In this document: positions 16,553 through 25,449 of the stretch, in pieces
Layout: each line of letters begins with the position of its first letter
Numbering within the stretch: position 1 is the first letter of the stretch
From: Streptomyces sp. AM 2-1-1
Lineage (GTDB): Bacteria; Actinomycetota; Actinomycetes; Streptomycetales; Streptomycetaceae
Direction: 5' to 3'
NCBI RefSeq assembly: GCF_029167645.1
Contig: NZ_CP119147.1
Location: 6,094,501 to 6,158,500 of the forward strand
Length of the DNA: 64,000 nucleotides
Made by a program: the position numbers and the translations under genes
Notes under the pieces: generated by a model
Databases searched by the model: none
The model's input: the letters and a program-made list of their open reading frames with translations, nothing else
What the model was told of the DNA's origin: nothing

Positions 16553-16618
16553 GGCCGCAAGCATCGCGCCGCCGACCGGGGCCGGGCCCCGGCGACACGC
16601 GCGCCAGGGGTGACGCCA

Positions 16619-16624
16619 TATGCT
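16619..16624 (+). promoter_or_regulatory. -10 element for the leaderless HIT gene
   Basis: TATGCT is followed by seven bases and the ATG at 16632. The upstream in-frame ATG at 16620 lies inside this box and cannot be transcribed from it. Confidence 0.6.
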
Positions 16625-16631
16625 GAAGCGC

Positions 16632-17180
16632 ATGACGAGTGAGCCCGAGCAGCAGATCGGAGTGGGGACGCCCGACGCGTTCCAGCGCCTGTGGACGCCC
16701 CACCGGATGGCCTACATCCAAGGGGAGAACAAGCCGAGCGGTCCCGGCGCGGACGACGGCTGTCCGTTCTGCGCGATCCCGTCCAAATCGGACGAGGACG
16801 GGCTCGTCGTGGCGCGCGGCACCCACGTCTACGCGGTGCTCAACCTCTACCCCTACACCGGGGGCCACCTCATGGTCGTGCCGTACCGGCACGTCGCGGA
16901 CTACACCGGGCTGGACGCCCCGGAGACGCTGGAGCTCGCCGACTTCACCAAGCGGGCCATGGTCGCGCTGCGGGCCGCCTCCGGAGCCCACGGCTTCAAC
17001 ATCGGCATGAACCAGGGCGCGGTCGCCGGCGCCGGCATCGCCGCCCACCTGCACCAGCACCTCGTCCCGCGCTGGGGCGGCGACACCAACTTCATGCCCG
17101 TCGTGGGACACACCAAGGTGCTCCCGCAGCTCCTCGGCGACACCCGCGCGATGCTGGCCGACGCCTGGCCGGCCGCCTGA
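16632..17180 (+). CDS. HIT-domain protein (diadenosine polyphosphate phosphorylase type)
   Basis: The 182-residue protein has CPFCAIP at about residues 40-46 and the histidine triad AHLHQHLVPRW at about 139-149, with active-site His-x-His-x-His. This matches the actinobacterial HIT branch that includes M. tuberculosis Rv2613c, an Ap4A phosphorylase. The likely reaction is phosphorolysis or hydrolysis of dinucleoside polyphosphates. The location between thrS and the PI synthase gene is the same as in mycobacteria. The ATG at 16632 is chosen because of the leaderless promoter just upstream. Confidence 0.9.
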   Translation: MTSEPEQQIGVGTPDAFQRLWTPHRMAYIQGENKPSGPGADDGCPFCAIPSKSDEDGLVVARGTHVYAVLNLYPYTGGHLMVVPYRHVADYTGLDAPETLELADFTKRAMVALRAASGAHGFNIGMNQGAVAGAGIAAHLHQHLVPRWGGDTNFMPVVGHTKVLPQLLGDTRAMLADAWPAA

Positions 17181-17189
17181 CGCGAACAC

Positions 17190-17228
17190 GGACGAGGGGG
17201 CGCTCCCGCCGGGGGCGCCCCCTCGTCC
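17190..17228. terminator. Terminator between the HIT gene and the leftward unknown gene
   Basis: GGACGAGGGGGCGC pairs with GCGCCCCCTCGTCC, a 14-base GC-rich stem with an 11-base centre, ten bases after the HIT stop. Confidence 0.8.
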
Positions 17229-17331
17229 GTCTCCGGCGGAACACGTCGGGCGGGAACACCGACCCCGGCCACGGGCCGCCGCACGCCGCCCGGCCGTGCG
17301 CGGACGTCTGCCCGTCCGCCTCCGCACGGCC

Positions 17332-19002
17332 TCAGGCGTCGTACACGTCCGCCTTCTTGGGGGAGGCGTCCTGGACCGCGCCGCTCAGCGACATCGAGCG
17401 GCTGCTGAAACGCTCCGTGTCCACGCCGTTCTCCCGCAGCACCCGCAGCGCCGCGGTGTGCACGACCCGCAGCACCGGGGCGGCGGCGCGCAGCGCGTCG
17501 TCCGCCATGAAGCGGTGGTTCCACGGCTGGGAGGCCCAGGCGTGCCGCATCCCGAACGGCTCCGGCAGGCTGATCTTGCCGCCGAGGTGGTCCAGCAGCG
17601 GCGGATACCAGGTCAGCGGGGCGCGCAGCGCCAGACGGACCACTTCCTCCGGTTCGATCAGCGGCAGGTTGACCGTCCGGGTCTCCCAGAAGCGGAGCGT
17701 CTTGTTGACCTTCTTCGTCTTCGCCGCCGGCTTGGAGAAGAAGAGCGGGTGGACCGGACCCAGCGCGTGACCGGTGACCTCGATGCGCAGCGTGTCGTGC
17801 AGCACCGTCACCGTGATCATCATGGTCAGCACCAACTGCCCGTCCCAGAGCGTGAACTGCACGCCCAGGTAGTGCCGGGCCCCCGCGCCGAACTGCTGGT
17901 GGTTGCAGATCCGCTGTATCTCGTGCGGCTTGACCTGGAAGTTGGCCACGCCGTCACCGGCCGGCCGGGAGACGGAGTCCGCGTTCTCGCCCACCGGGGA
18001 GACGATCCAGTGCGTCACCGACGGCTTCGGGAATCCACCGGTCTTCAGTGACCCGCGCTCCAGCAGCGTCAACTGGTCGTGGATGGCCCGGACCACGTCC
18101 CAGCTGCGGAACTGGTGGAACTCCTTCGTGGGGTCGGCGGAGACCAGCTCCTCCGCCAGCTGCCAACTGCCCCAGCGCGTCCCCATGCCGAGGATGCCCT
18201 TGGGACCCGCGTAGAAGACCGAGTTGGACCGCTGTTCGGCGGCGAGCTTCTCCAGCGACTGGCGCAGCGCCTCGCGCGCGGTCTCGTTCGGGTTCTTCGG
18301 CACCGCGTCCGGGATCTTGGCGCTGACCCCGCCGCCCGACAGCAGCCCTTCCCAGCGGGCCCGCATGTCCCTCGCGGAGGTCTCCGCGATCCGCTTGGCG
18401 ATGAGCCAGCCGATCACCGGAGCGACGATGGCGCCGCGCAGGTACAGCCCCAACAGGCCGCTGACCGGCAGCGCGACCAGCGCGACCACGGCCAGGGCGC
18501 CGATGATGACCAGCACGAGCGTGCCCAGCGCCTTGAACGCCGCGTCCGTCGACCTGGCGAGCACGTCCCGCAACCGGAAGGCGATGACCCACAGCAGCAG
18601 TCCGGGCAGGAAGAGCACCCCGCAGACCAGGGTGACCAGCGTGAGCCGGGTGTCCCGCTCCTTGCGCAGCCGGGAGGCCGACAGGCAGTGCTCGACGACC
18701 GTCTGCGGGTCCATCCCGAACGACTGGATCAGGGCGCCGCGCGCGCCGCCCAGGGTGCGCTCCGTCACCGCGCGCGAGAAGGCCTCACCCAGATTCGGCT
18801 TGAAATAACCGGCCTTGAAGAGCTTCGAGGCGCCCTCCGACACCGAGGACTTGTGCCACTCGTTGTTCGCCTTGAGGATGTCCTCCACCGGGCTGTCCCG
18901 GTACGCCGCCGAGGCCAGGGCGTTCGTCGCCACCGCCCCGGCGCTCGCGCCCTGGATCGGGATCTGCGCTCCGGGAGAAAAGTCGAATACGTCGCTGGCC
19001 AC
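17332..19002 (-). CDS. Unknown membrane-associated protein interrupting the lipid cluster
   Basis: A 556-residue product from GTG 19002 that I do not recognise. The N-terminal 110 residues are soluble and contain FDFSPGAQIPIQG and KLFKAGYFKPNLGEAF. Two to three membrane helices follow at about residues 120-215 (LTLVTLVCGVLFLPGLLLWV, then LGTLVLVIIGALAVVALVAL and a third). A large soluble C-terminal domain has many aromatic residues and strand-like stretches such as HYLGVQFTLWDGQLVLTMMI. The end is Lys/Asp-rich. It lies opposite to, and between, HIT and the PI phosphate synthase gene, a position with no counterpart in mycobacteria. Function cannot be inferred beyond membrane location. Confidence 0.8.
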   Translation of the reverse strand: MASDVFDFSPGAQIPIQGASAGAVATNALASAAYRDSPVEDILKANNEWHKSSVSEGASKLFKAGYFKPNLGEAFSRAVTERTLGGARGALIQSFGMDPQTVVEHCLSASRLRKERDTRLTLVTLVCGVLFLPGLLLWVIAFRLRDVLARSTDAAFKALGTLVLVIIGALAVVALVALPVSGLLGLYLRGAIVAPVIGWLIAKRIAETSARDMRARWEGLLSGGGVSAKIPDAVPKNPNETAREALRQSLEKLAAEQRSNSVFYAGPKGILGMGTRWGSWQLAEELVSADPTKEFHQFRSWDVVRAIHDQLTLLERGSLKTGGFPKPSVTHWIVSPVGENADSVSRPAGDGVANFQVKPHEIQRICNHQQFGAGARHYLGVQFTLWDGQLVLTMMITVTVLHDTLRIEVTGHALGPVHPLFFSKPAAKTKKVNKTLRFWETRTVNLPLIEPEEVVRLALRAPLTWYPPLLDHLGGKISLPEPFGMRHAWASQPWNHRFMADDALRAAAPVLRVVHTAALRVLRENGVDTERFSSRSMSLSGAVQDASPKKADVYDA

Positions 19003-19308
19003 TGTTCGCCCCCACTCGCCGCACGGTCTGCTCCTGCGGGTGTGCCCAACTACCGTACGCGGCATACCTTCTGAGCTGCGCCCACAGCGTAGCGTCCGAA
19101 CGCCCCCACCGCCCGTCACCGGAGCGGAGCCGACGGTGATTGCGTCAACGCGCCGGTCGAGCGCCCCCGTGACACCGCGAACGCGGCACGCGCGACGCGC
19201 AGGACCCGTGGGACGGGTGCCCGTCGGGTGAACAGCCGTGTGGTGACTACGATGGGCCAGCCGGTGGCCGAAGGGGCCGCGCGGCCCACCGACCCCTCAG
19301 GGAAGGCC

Positions 19309-19992
19309 ATGCTGAACAAGTACGCGCGTGCGTTTTTCACGCGTGTCCTCACGCCGTTCGCCGCACTGCTGCTCCGCCTCGGGGTGAGTCCCGACGCGGT
19401 CACCCTGATCGGCACGGCCGGAGTGATGGCCGGTGCGCTCGTCTTCTTCCCCATGGGGGAGTTCTTCTGGGGCACCATCGTCATCACCGTCTTCGTCTTC
19501 TCGGACCTCGTCGACGGGAACATGGCACGGCAGGCCGGGATCTCCAGCCGTTGGGGCGCGTTCCTCGACTCGACGCTCGACCGGGTGGCGGACGGTGCCG
19601 TCTTCGGCGGCTTCGCCCTCTGGTACGCGGGCAGCGGGGACGACAACGTCCTGTGCGCCGTGGCCATCTTCTGCCTCGCCAGCGGCCAGGTCGTCTCCTA
19701 CACCAAGGCGCGCGGCGAGTCGATCGGCCTTCCCGTCGCGGTGAACGGCCTCGTCGAGCGGGCCGAGCGCCTGGTGATCTCGCTGGTCGCCGCCGGTCTC
19801 GCCGGACTGCACGGCTTCGGTGTGCCCGGCATCGACGTCCTGCTGCCGATCGCGCTGTGGATCGTCGCCGCGGGCAGCCTGGTGACCCTCGTGCAGCGCG
19901 TGGTGACCGTGCGCCGTGAGTCCGCCGAGGCCGATGCCGCCGCGGCAGCCGCAGCCGGCCCGGTGGGTCGGGGGACCGAGGACGGCCGGTGA
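19309..19992 (+). CDS. pgsA: Phosphatidylinositol phosphate synthase (CDP-alcohol phosphatidyltransferase)
   Basis: The protein joins CDP-diacylglycerol to inositol-1-phosphate, the first step to mycobacterial-type phosphoinositides. The signature DLVDGNMARQ then GAFLDSTLDR fits D-x2-DG-x2-AR-x8-G-x3-D-x3-D. About six membrane helices are visible. ATG 19309 has AGGGAAGG upstream and starts at the conserved MLNKYARAFF segment (227 residues). An in-frame ATG at 19252 would add 19 residues and appears in some Streptomyces annotations. Its stop overlaps the acyltransferase start. The HIT-pgsA-acyltransferase-pimA order matches Rv2613c-Rv2610c. Confidence 0.9.
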   Translation: MLNKYARAFFTRVLTPFAALLLRLGVSPDAVTLIGTAGVMAGALVFFPMGEFFWGTIVITVFVFSDLVDGNMARQAGISSRWGAFLDSTLDRVADGAVFGGFALWYAGSGDDNVLCAVAIFCLASGQVVSYTKARGESIGLPVAVNGLVERAERLVISLVAAGLAGLHGFGVPGIDVLLPIALWIVAAGSLVTLVQRVVTVRRESAEADAAAAAAAGPVGRGTEDGR

Positions 19993-20939
19993 GCGCCCCC
20001 CGCACCGACCTCAGGGACAGGCTGACCGACGGGCTCTACGGGCTCGGCTGGGGCGCGGTGAAGAAGCTGCCCGAGCCGGCCGCCCGGGCCCTCTTCCGTA
20101 CCCTCGCCGACCAGGTGTGGAAGCGGCGCGGCACGAGCGTGCTCCGGCTGGAGTCCAACCTGGCACGCGTCGTGCCCGACGCCTCCCCGGCGCGGCTCGC
20201 CGAACTCTCCCGGGCCGGCATGCGCTCCTACATGCGGTACTGGTTGGAGTCCTTCCGGCTGCCCACCTGGAGCCCGGAACAGATCAGGGAACGCATCGAC
20301 GTCTCGGACGTCCACCACCTCACCGAGGCCCTGGACGCAGGACGCGGAGCCGTCGTGGCCCTGCCGCACCTGGGGAACTGGGACCTGGCCGGAGCCTGGG
20401 TCACCACCGACCTCAAGGTCCCCTTCACCACGGTCGCCGAACGCCTCAAGCCCGAAACCCTCTACGACCGCTTCGTCGCCTACCGCGAGAGCCTCGGCAT
20501 GGAGGTGCTGCCCCACAGCGGCGGCGCCGCCTTCGGCACCCTGGCCCGCCGGCTGCGCGCCGGCGGCCTCGTCTGCCTGGTCGCCGACCGGGACCTGTCC
20601 GCCTCCGGCGTCGAGGTCGACTTCTTCGGCGCCCGCGCCCGGATGCCCGCCGGCCCCGCCCTCCTCGCCCAGCAGACCGGAGCGTCGCTGCTCCCCGTCA
20701 CTCTCGGCTTCGACGACACACCCGTCATGCGGGCCAGGGTCCACCCGCCCGTCGTCGTACCCGGGAACGGGACCAGGGCCGAGCGGACCGCCGTCATGAC
20801 CCAGGCGCTCGCCGACGCCTTCGCCGAGGGCATCGCCGCCCACCCGGCGGACTGGCACATGCTGCAACGGCTGTGGCTGGACGACCTCGACGGCCACCAG
20901 GGCCCCGGGACCCAGGAAACCCGAGCGGAGCCCGCGTGA
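19989..20939 (+). CDS. patA: Phosphatidylinositol mannoside acyltransferase
   Basis: The 316-residue LpxL/HtrB-like acyltransferase has the H-x4-D catalytic motif PHLGNWDLAG (about residues 124-133) and the ADRDLSASG segment. The homologue Rv2611c acylates the mannose of phosphatidylinositol mannosides using acyl-CoA, at the inner face of the membrane. GTG 19989 overlaps the pgsA stop by four bases and its own stop overlaps pimA, so the three genes are translationally coupled. Confidence 0.9.
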   Translation: MSAPRTDLRDRLTDGLYGLGWGAVKKLPEPAARALFRTLADQVWKRRGTSVLRLESNLARVVPDASPARLAELSRAGMRSYMRYWLESFRLPTWSPEQIRERIDVSDVHHLTEALDAGRGAVVALPHLGNWDLAGAWVTTDLKVPFTTVAERLKPETLYDRFVAYRESLGMEVLPHSGGAAFGTLARRLRAGGLVCLVADRDLSASGVEVDFFGARARMPAGPALLAQQTGASLLPVTLGFDDTPVMRARVHPPVVVPGNGTRAERTAVMTQALADAFAEGIAAHPADWHMLQRLWLDDLDGHQGPGTQETRAEPA

Positions 20940-22162
20940 AGATCGGCATCGTCTGCCCGTACTCCTGGGACGTCCCCGGGGGCGTCCAGTTCCACATCAG
21001 GGACCTCGCCGACCACCTGATCCGGCTCGGCCACGAGGTCTCGGTGCTCGCCCCGGCCGATGACGACACCCCGCTGCCGCCGTTCGTCGTCTCGGCCGGC
21101 CGGGCCGTGCCCGTCCCGTACAACGGCTCGGTGGCCCGCCTCAACTTCGGCTTCCTCTCGGCGGCCCGGGTGCGGCGCTGGCTGCACGACGGCACCTTCG
21201 ACGTCATCCACATCCACGAGCCCGCCTCGCCCTCGCTGGGGCTGCTCGCCTGCTGGGCGGCGCAGGGGCCGATCGTCGCCACCTTCCACACCTCCAACCC
21301 GCGCTCCCGCGCCATGATCGCCGCCTACCCGATCCTCCAGCCCGCGCTGGAGAAGATCAGCGCCCGCATCGCGGTCAGCGAGTACGCGCGCCGGACCCTC
21401 GTCGAACACCTCGGCGGTGACGCCGTGGTCATCCCCAACGGCGTCGACGTCGGGTTCTTCGCCGACGCCGAGCCGAAGCCCGAGTGGCAGGGCGCCACCC
21501 TCGGCTTCATCGGCCGCATCGACGAACCGCGCAAGGGCCTGCCGGTCCTCATGAAGGCCCTGCCCGCGATCCTCGCCGCCCGGCCGGACACCCGGCTGCT
21601 GGTGGCCGGCCGGGGCGACGAGGAGGAGGCCGTCGCCACCCTCCCCGAGGAGCTGCGCTCCCGGGTCGAGTTCCTCGGCATGGTGAGCGACGAGGACAAG
21701 GCCCGCCTGCTGCGCAGCGTCGACGTCTACGTCGCCCCGAACACCGGCGGCGAGAGCTTCGGGATCATCCTCGTCGAGGCCCTGTCGGCGGGAGCCGCGG
21801 TCCTCGCCAGCGACCTGGACGCCTTCGCCCAGGTACTGGACCAGGGCACGGCCGGCGACCTCTTCGCCAACGAGGACGCGGGAGCGCTGGCCGCGGCGGC
21901 GATCCGCCTGCTCGACGACCCGGCGCGACGGGCTGGGCTCAGCGAGCGGGGCAGCGCGCACGTGCGGCGCTTCGACTGGTCGACCGTCGGCGCCGACATC
22001 CTCGCGGTGTACGAGACCGTGGCGGACGGTGCCGCCTCCGTGGCGGCCGACGAGCGCGCGACCGGCCTGCGGGCCCGGTTCGGCCTCGCCCGGGACCGGG
22101 ACGCGTCCCAGCCGGTCCGGGACCGTGACGCGTCCCAGCCGTTCGGACCGGTCGGCGACTGA
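20936..22162 (+). CDS. pimA: Phosphatidylinositol mannosyltransferase PimA
   Basis: This GT-B fold, GT4-family enzyme should add the first mannose from GDP-mannose to phosphatidylinositol. The N-terminal motif PYSWDVPGGVQFHIRDLA (about 8-25) and HIHEPASPSLGLL fit PimA. The C-terminal nucleotide-sugar site has GRIDEPRKGLPVL and GGESFGIILVEA. The protein is 408 residues. The last ~25 residues are an oddity: DRDASQPV is followed almost at once by RDRDASQPF, from a DNA-level duplication. GTG 20936 overlaps the acyltransferase stop. No gene follows for 89 bases. Confidence 0.93.
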   Translation: MKIGIVCPYSWDVPGGVQFHIRDLADHLIRLGHEVSVLAPADDDTPLPPFVVSAGRAVPVPYNGSVARLNFGFLSAARVRRWLHDGTFDVIHIHEPASPSLGLLACWAAQGPIVATFHTSNPRSRAMIAAYPILQPALEKISARIAVSEYARRTLVEHLGGDAVVIPNGVDVGFFADAEPKPEWQGATLGFIGRIDEPRKGLPVLMKALPAILAARPDTRLLVAGRGDEEEAVATLPEELRSRVEFLGMVSDEDKARLLRSVDVYVAPNTGGESFGIILVEALSAGAAVLASDLDAFAQVLDQGTAGDLFANEDAGALAAAAIRLLDDPARRAGLSERGSAHVRRFDWSTVGADILAVYETVADGAASVAADERATGLRARFGLARDRDASQPVRDRDASQPFGPVGD

Positions 22163-22237
22163 CGGAGCGGTGACCGCGTCGAGCCCCGGCCGGAACCTCG
22201 CCGGGATCGGCCGGTCGGGGCGGGCGCCGGGCCCCGG

Positions 22238-22243
22238 TAGCCT
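22238..22243 (+). promoter_or_regulatory. -10 element for the LemA-like gene
   Basis: TAGCCT ends eight bases before the GTG at 22252. There is no Shine-Dalgarno sequence, so a leaderless start is likely. Confidence 0.45.
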
Positions 22244-22251
22244 TTGCGCCC

Positions 22252-22797
22252 GTGACCGCAACCTTGATCTGGACCGTCGTCGCGCTCGTCGCGATCGGCC
22301 TGTACCTCAGCTGGACCGCCGGACGCCTGGACCGGCTGCACGCGCGGATCGACGCCGCCCGGGCCGCCCTCGACGCCCAGTTGCTGCGCCGCGCCTCGGT
22401 CACCCAGGAGCTGGCCACCTCCGGCCTGCTGGACCCGGCCGCCTCCCTCGTCCTGTACGAGGCCGCGCACGCCTCCCGGCAGGCCGAGGCGGACCACCGC
22501 GAGGTCGCCGAGAGCGAGCTGTCCACCGCCCTGCGCGCGGTCTTCGGCGAGAGCGTCCAGATGGAGGCCGTACGCGAGGTCCCGGGCGGCGAGGAGGCGG
22601 CGGACGAACTGGCGGCCGCCGTACGCCGGGTGCCCATGGCCCGCCGGTTCCACAACGACGCGGTCCGTGCCGCGCGGGCCCTGCGCACCCACCGCACGGT
22701 GCGCTGGCTCCGGCTGGCCGGGCACGCCCCGTTCCCGCTCGCCTTCGAGATGGACGACACCCCTCCGGCCGCGCTCGCCGACCGTCCCGGGACCTGA
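22252..22797 (+). CDS. LemA-like membrane-anchored coiled-coil protein
   Basis: The 181-residue protein has one N-terminal membrane helix (LIWTVVALVAIGLYLSW, about 5-21). A long helix, RLDRLHARIDAARAALDAQLLRR, starts the soluble part. A segment near the end, ARRFHNDAVRAARAL, followed by FPLAFEMDD, resembles LemA (RFYNDAV...FEA). The LemA fold is a membrane-anchored helical bundle of unclear function. It stands between pimA and pdxS where mycobacteria have other genes, so a link to lipids or B6 is not implied. The GTG start has a -10 box directly upstream. Confidence 0.75.
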   Translation: MTATLIWTVVALVAIGLYLSWTAGRLDRLHARIDAARAALDAQLLRRASVTQELATSGLLDPAASLVLYEAAHASRQAEADHREVAESELSTALRAVFGESVQMEAVREVPGGEEAADELAAAVRRVPMARRFHNDAVRAARALRTHRTVRWLRLAGHAPFPLAFEMDDTPPAALADRPGT

Positions 22798-22896
22798 GAG
22801 CACGCCCGGCGCTCCCGGGGCACCCGCACCCGGGAGGCGGCCCGGCGCGCGGCGGCCAGGGCGCAAAACGATCCACCGCCTCCCCATTGGCCCTTG

Positions 22897-22905
22897 CAGT
22901 GGACT
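22897..22905 (+). promoter_or_regulatory. Candidate PdxR-type site upstream of pdxS
   Basis: CAGTGGACT resembles the AAAGTGGWCTA repeat bound by PdxR of Corynebacterium glutamicum. A looser related sequence, ATTGGCCCTT, lies about ten bases upstream. It is 59 bases before the pdxS start. No pdxR gene is in the window. Confidence 0.3.
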
Positions 22906-22963
22906 GGTCCCGGGGCGTTTCCTCGGTCGTGCAGGAATCAGCCCTTTCACCGAGTGAGGTCCC

Positions 22964-23893
22964 GTGTCCACGCTTCCCAGCACCCCGCAGTCCGCAGAGT
23001 CCGCCGGTTCGCCCGCCACCGGCACCGCCCGTGTCAAGCGCGGCATGGCCGAGCAGCTCAAGGGCGGCGTGATCATGGACGTCGTCGACGCCGAGCAGGC
23101 GAAGATCGCCGAGGACGCGGGCGCGGTGGCCGTGATGGCCCTGGAGCGGGTGCCGGCCGACATCCGCAAGGACGGCGGCGTGGCCCGGATGTCCGACCCC
23201 AACATGATCGAGGAGATCATCGGGGCCGTCTCCATCCCCGTCATGGCCAAGTCCCGCATCGGGCACTTCGTCGAGGCCCAGGTCCTCCAGTCCCTCGGTG
23301 TCGACTACATCGACGAGTCCGAGGTCCTCACCCCGGCCGACGAGGTCAACCACAGCGACAAGTTCGCCTTCACCACCCCGTTCGTCTGCGGTGCCACCAA
23401 CCTGGGCGAGGCCCTGCGCCGGATCGCCGAGGGCGCCGCGATGATCCGCTCCAAGGGCGAGGCCGGCACCGGCAACGTCGTCGAGGCCGTCCGCCACCTG
23501 CGCCAGATCAGACAGGAGATCGCCCGCCTGCGCGGTTACGACAACAACGAGCTGTACGCCGCCGCCAAGGACCTGCGCGCCCCCTACGAGCTGGTCAAGG
23601 AAGTCGCCGAGCTCGGCAAGCTCCCCGTCGTGCTCTTCTCCGCCGGTGGTGTCGCCACCCCCGCCGACGCCGCGCTCATGCGCCAGCTCGGAGCCGAGGG
23701 CGTTTTCGTCGGCTCCGGCATCTTCAAGTCGGGCGACCCGGCCAAGCGCGCCGCCGCCATCGTGAAGGCCACCACCTTCTACGACGACCCCCAGGTCATC
23801 GCCGACGCCTCGCGCAACCTGGGTGAGGCCATGGTCGGCATCAACTGCGACACGCTGCCCGAGGCCGAGCGCTACGCCAACCGCGGCTGGTAA
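22964..23893 (+). CDS. pdxS: Pyridoxal 5'-phosphate synthase, PdxS subunit
   Basis: PdxS condenses ribose 5-phosphate, glyceraldehyde 3-phosphate and ammonia to PLP in a dodecamer with PdxT. The 309-residue protein has the conserved TIM-barrel blocks [49 protein letters not shown] and [19 protein letters not shown], with the two catalytic Lys residues in the last two. The first 20 residues are a Ser/Pro-rich extension. GTG 22964 has GAGG five to eight bases upstream. pdxT starts six bases after the stop, so the two are co-expressed. Confidence 0.97.
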   Translation: MSTLPSTPQSAESAGSPATGTARVKRGMAEQLKGGVIMDVVDAEQAKIAEDAGAVAVMALERVPADIRKDGGVARMSDPNMIEEIIGAVSIPVMAKSRIGHFVEAQVLQSLGVDYIDESEVLTPADEVNHSDKFAFTTPFVCGATNLGEALRRIAEGAAMIRSKGEAGTGNVVEAVRHLRQIRQEIARLRGYDNNELYAAAKDLRAPYELVKEVAELGKLPVVLFSAGGVATPADAALMRQLGAEGVFVGSGIFKSGDPAKRAAAIVKATTFYDDPQVIADASRNLGEAMVGINCDTLPEAERYANRGW

Positions 23894-23899
23894 CCCCCG

Positions 23900-24502
23900 A
23901 TGACCGACACTCCCGTGGTCGGGGTGCTCGCCCTCCAGGGCGACGTGCGCGAGCACCTGATCGCCCTGGCCTCGGCGGACGCCCTGGCCAGGCCGGTCCG
24001 GCGCCCCGAGGAACTGGCCGGGGTCGACGGTCTCGTCATCCCCGGCGGCGAATCCACCACCATGTCCAAACTCGCCGTGCTCTTCGGCATGATGGAGCCG
24101 CTGCGCGAACGGGTCCGGGCGGGCATGCCGGTCTACGGCACCTGCGCCGGCATGATCATGCTCGCCGACAAGATCCTGGACCCGCGCTCGGGCCAGGAGA
24201 CCGTCGGCGGAATCGACATGATCGTGCGCCGCAACGCCTTCGGCCGCCAGAACGAGTCCTTCGAGGCCTCGGTCACCGTCCGCGGCATCGACGAGTCCAC
24301 CGGCGGACCGGTGGAGGGCGTGTTCATCCGGGCACCCTGGGTGGAGTCGGTGGGCGCCTCGGCCGAGGTCCTCGCCGAGCACCGCGGCCACATCGTGGCC
24401 GTACGCCAGGGGAACGCGCTCGCGACCTCGTTCCACCCCGAGCTGACCGGCGACCACCGTGTCCACGCGCTCTTCGTCGAGATGGTGCGCGCGACGCTCT
24501 GA
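23900..24502 (+). CDS. pdxT: Pyridoxal 5'-phosphate synthase, glutaminase subunit PdxT
   Basis: A class I glutaminase that feeds ammonia to PdxS. The 200-residue protein has [11 protein letters not shown] at the N-terminus and the [10 protein letters not shown] oxyanion segment. The nucleophile Cys is in [11 protein letters not shown] (about residues 78-88), and the catalytic His/Glu pair is in SFHPELTGD (about 178-186). It lies directly behind pdxS and ahead of yebC, as in mycobacteria. Confidence 0.97.
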   Translation: MTDTPVVGVLALQGDVREHLIALASADALARPVRRPEELAGVDGLVIPGGESTTMSKLAVLFGMMEPLRERVRAGMPVYGTCAGMIMLADKILDPRSGQETVGGIDMIVRRNAFGRQNESFEASVTVRGIDESTGGPVEGVFIRAPWVESVGASAEVLAEHRGHIVAVRQGNALATSFHPELTGDHRVHALFVEMVRATL

Positions 24503-24562
24503 CCGATCCCGGTAGGATCTCTCGGGTTCGGATCGATTTTGGTGACGCGAAGGAGAAGGCAG

Positions 24563-25318
24563 ATGTCCGGCCACTCTAAATGGGCTACGACGAAGCACAA
24601 GAAGGCCGTGGTCGACGCCAAGCGCGGCAAGCTCTTCGCGAAGCTGATCAAGAACATCGAGGTCGCGGCCCGCTCCGGCGGCGTCGACCTCGACGGCAAC
24701 CCGACGCTCGTCGACGCCGTCCAGAAGGCGAAGAAGAGCTCCGTCCCCAACAAGAACATCGACTCCGCGGTCAAGCGCGGTGGCGGTCTCGAAGCGGGCG
24801 GCGCCGACTACGAGACGATCATGTACGAGGGGTACGGTCCCAACGGTGTCGCGGTGCTCATCGAGTGCCTCACCGACAACCGCAACCGCGCCGCCTCGGA
24901 CGTGCGTGTGGCGATGACCCGCAACGGCGGCTCGATGGCCGACCCGGGCTCCGTCTCGTACCTGTTCCACCGCAAGGGCGTCATCCACGTGCCCAAGGGC
25001 GACCTGACCGAGGACGACGTGCTCGGCGCCGTGCTCGACGCGGGCGCCGAAGAGGTCAACGACCTCGGCGACACCTTCGAGGTCGTCAGCGAGGCCACCG
25101 ACATGGTCGCGGTCCGCACCGCGCTCCAGAACGAGGGCATCGACTACGACTCCGCCGACGCCAACTTCCTGCCCACCATGCAGGTGGAGCTCGACGAAGA
25201 GGGCGCGCGCAAGATCTTCAAGCTCATCGACGCGCTGGAGGACAGCGACGACGTGCAGAACGTCTTCGCCAACTTCGAGGTTCCGGACGAGGTCATGGAG
25301 AAGCTCGACGCCGCCTGA
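24563..25318 (+). CDS. YebC/PmpR-family protein
   Basis: The 251-residue protein starts with the family hallmark [21 protein letters not shown] and includes [13 protein letters not shown] and a C-terminal [20 protein letters not shown]. YebC proteins were long called transcriptional regulators; more recent work ties members to relief of ribosome stalling at proline runs. AGGAGAAGG precedes the ATG, and a TAGGAT box lies at 24513-24518. A hairpin at 25346-25383 separates it from ruvC, so it is probably not in the ruv operon. Confidence 0.93.
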   Translation: MSGHSKWATTKHKKAVVDAKRGKLFAKLIKNIEVAARSGGVDLDGNPTLVDAVQKAKKSSVPNKNIDSAVKRGGGLEAGGADYETIMYEGYGPNGVAVLIECLTDNRNRAASDVRVAMTRNGGSMADPGSVSYLFHRKGVIHVPKGDLTEDDVLGAVLDAGAEEVNDLGDTFEVVSEATDMVAVRTALQNEGIDYDSADANFLPTMQVELDEEGARKIFKLIDALEDSDDVQNVFANFEVPDEVMEKLDAA

Positions 25319-25345
25319 TCCCGGCGGCTTTCGGCCGTGACGACG

Positions 25346-25383
25346 CGACGGGCCGACGGGGACACACCCCTGTCGGCCCGTCG
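25346..25383 (+). terminator. Terminator after yebC
   Basis: CGACGGGCCGAC pairs with GTCGGCCCGTCG around a 14-base centre that can extend the stem. It ends 66 bases before ruvC. Confidence 0.75.
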
Positions 25384-25449
25384 TGTTGTCACAGCCGCCC
25401 GATAACCTGCCAGAACAGTTGACCGAGTGGTGAGGACAGGGGGCGCTCC

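Noticed and set aside
13827..17327. A 1166-codon open frame on the minus strand across thrS
   Set aside because: It is the mirror frame of thrS, the channel gene and the HIT gene; long antisense frames are normal in DNA this GC-rich and it has no domain.
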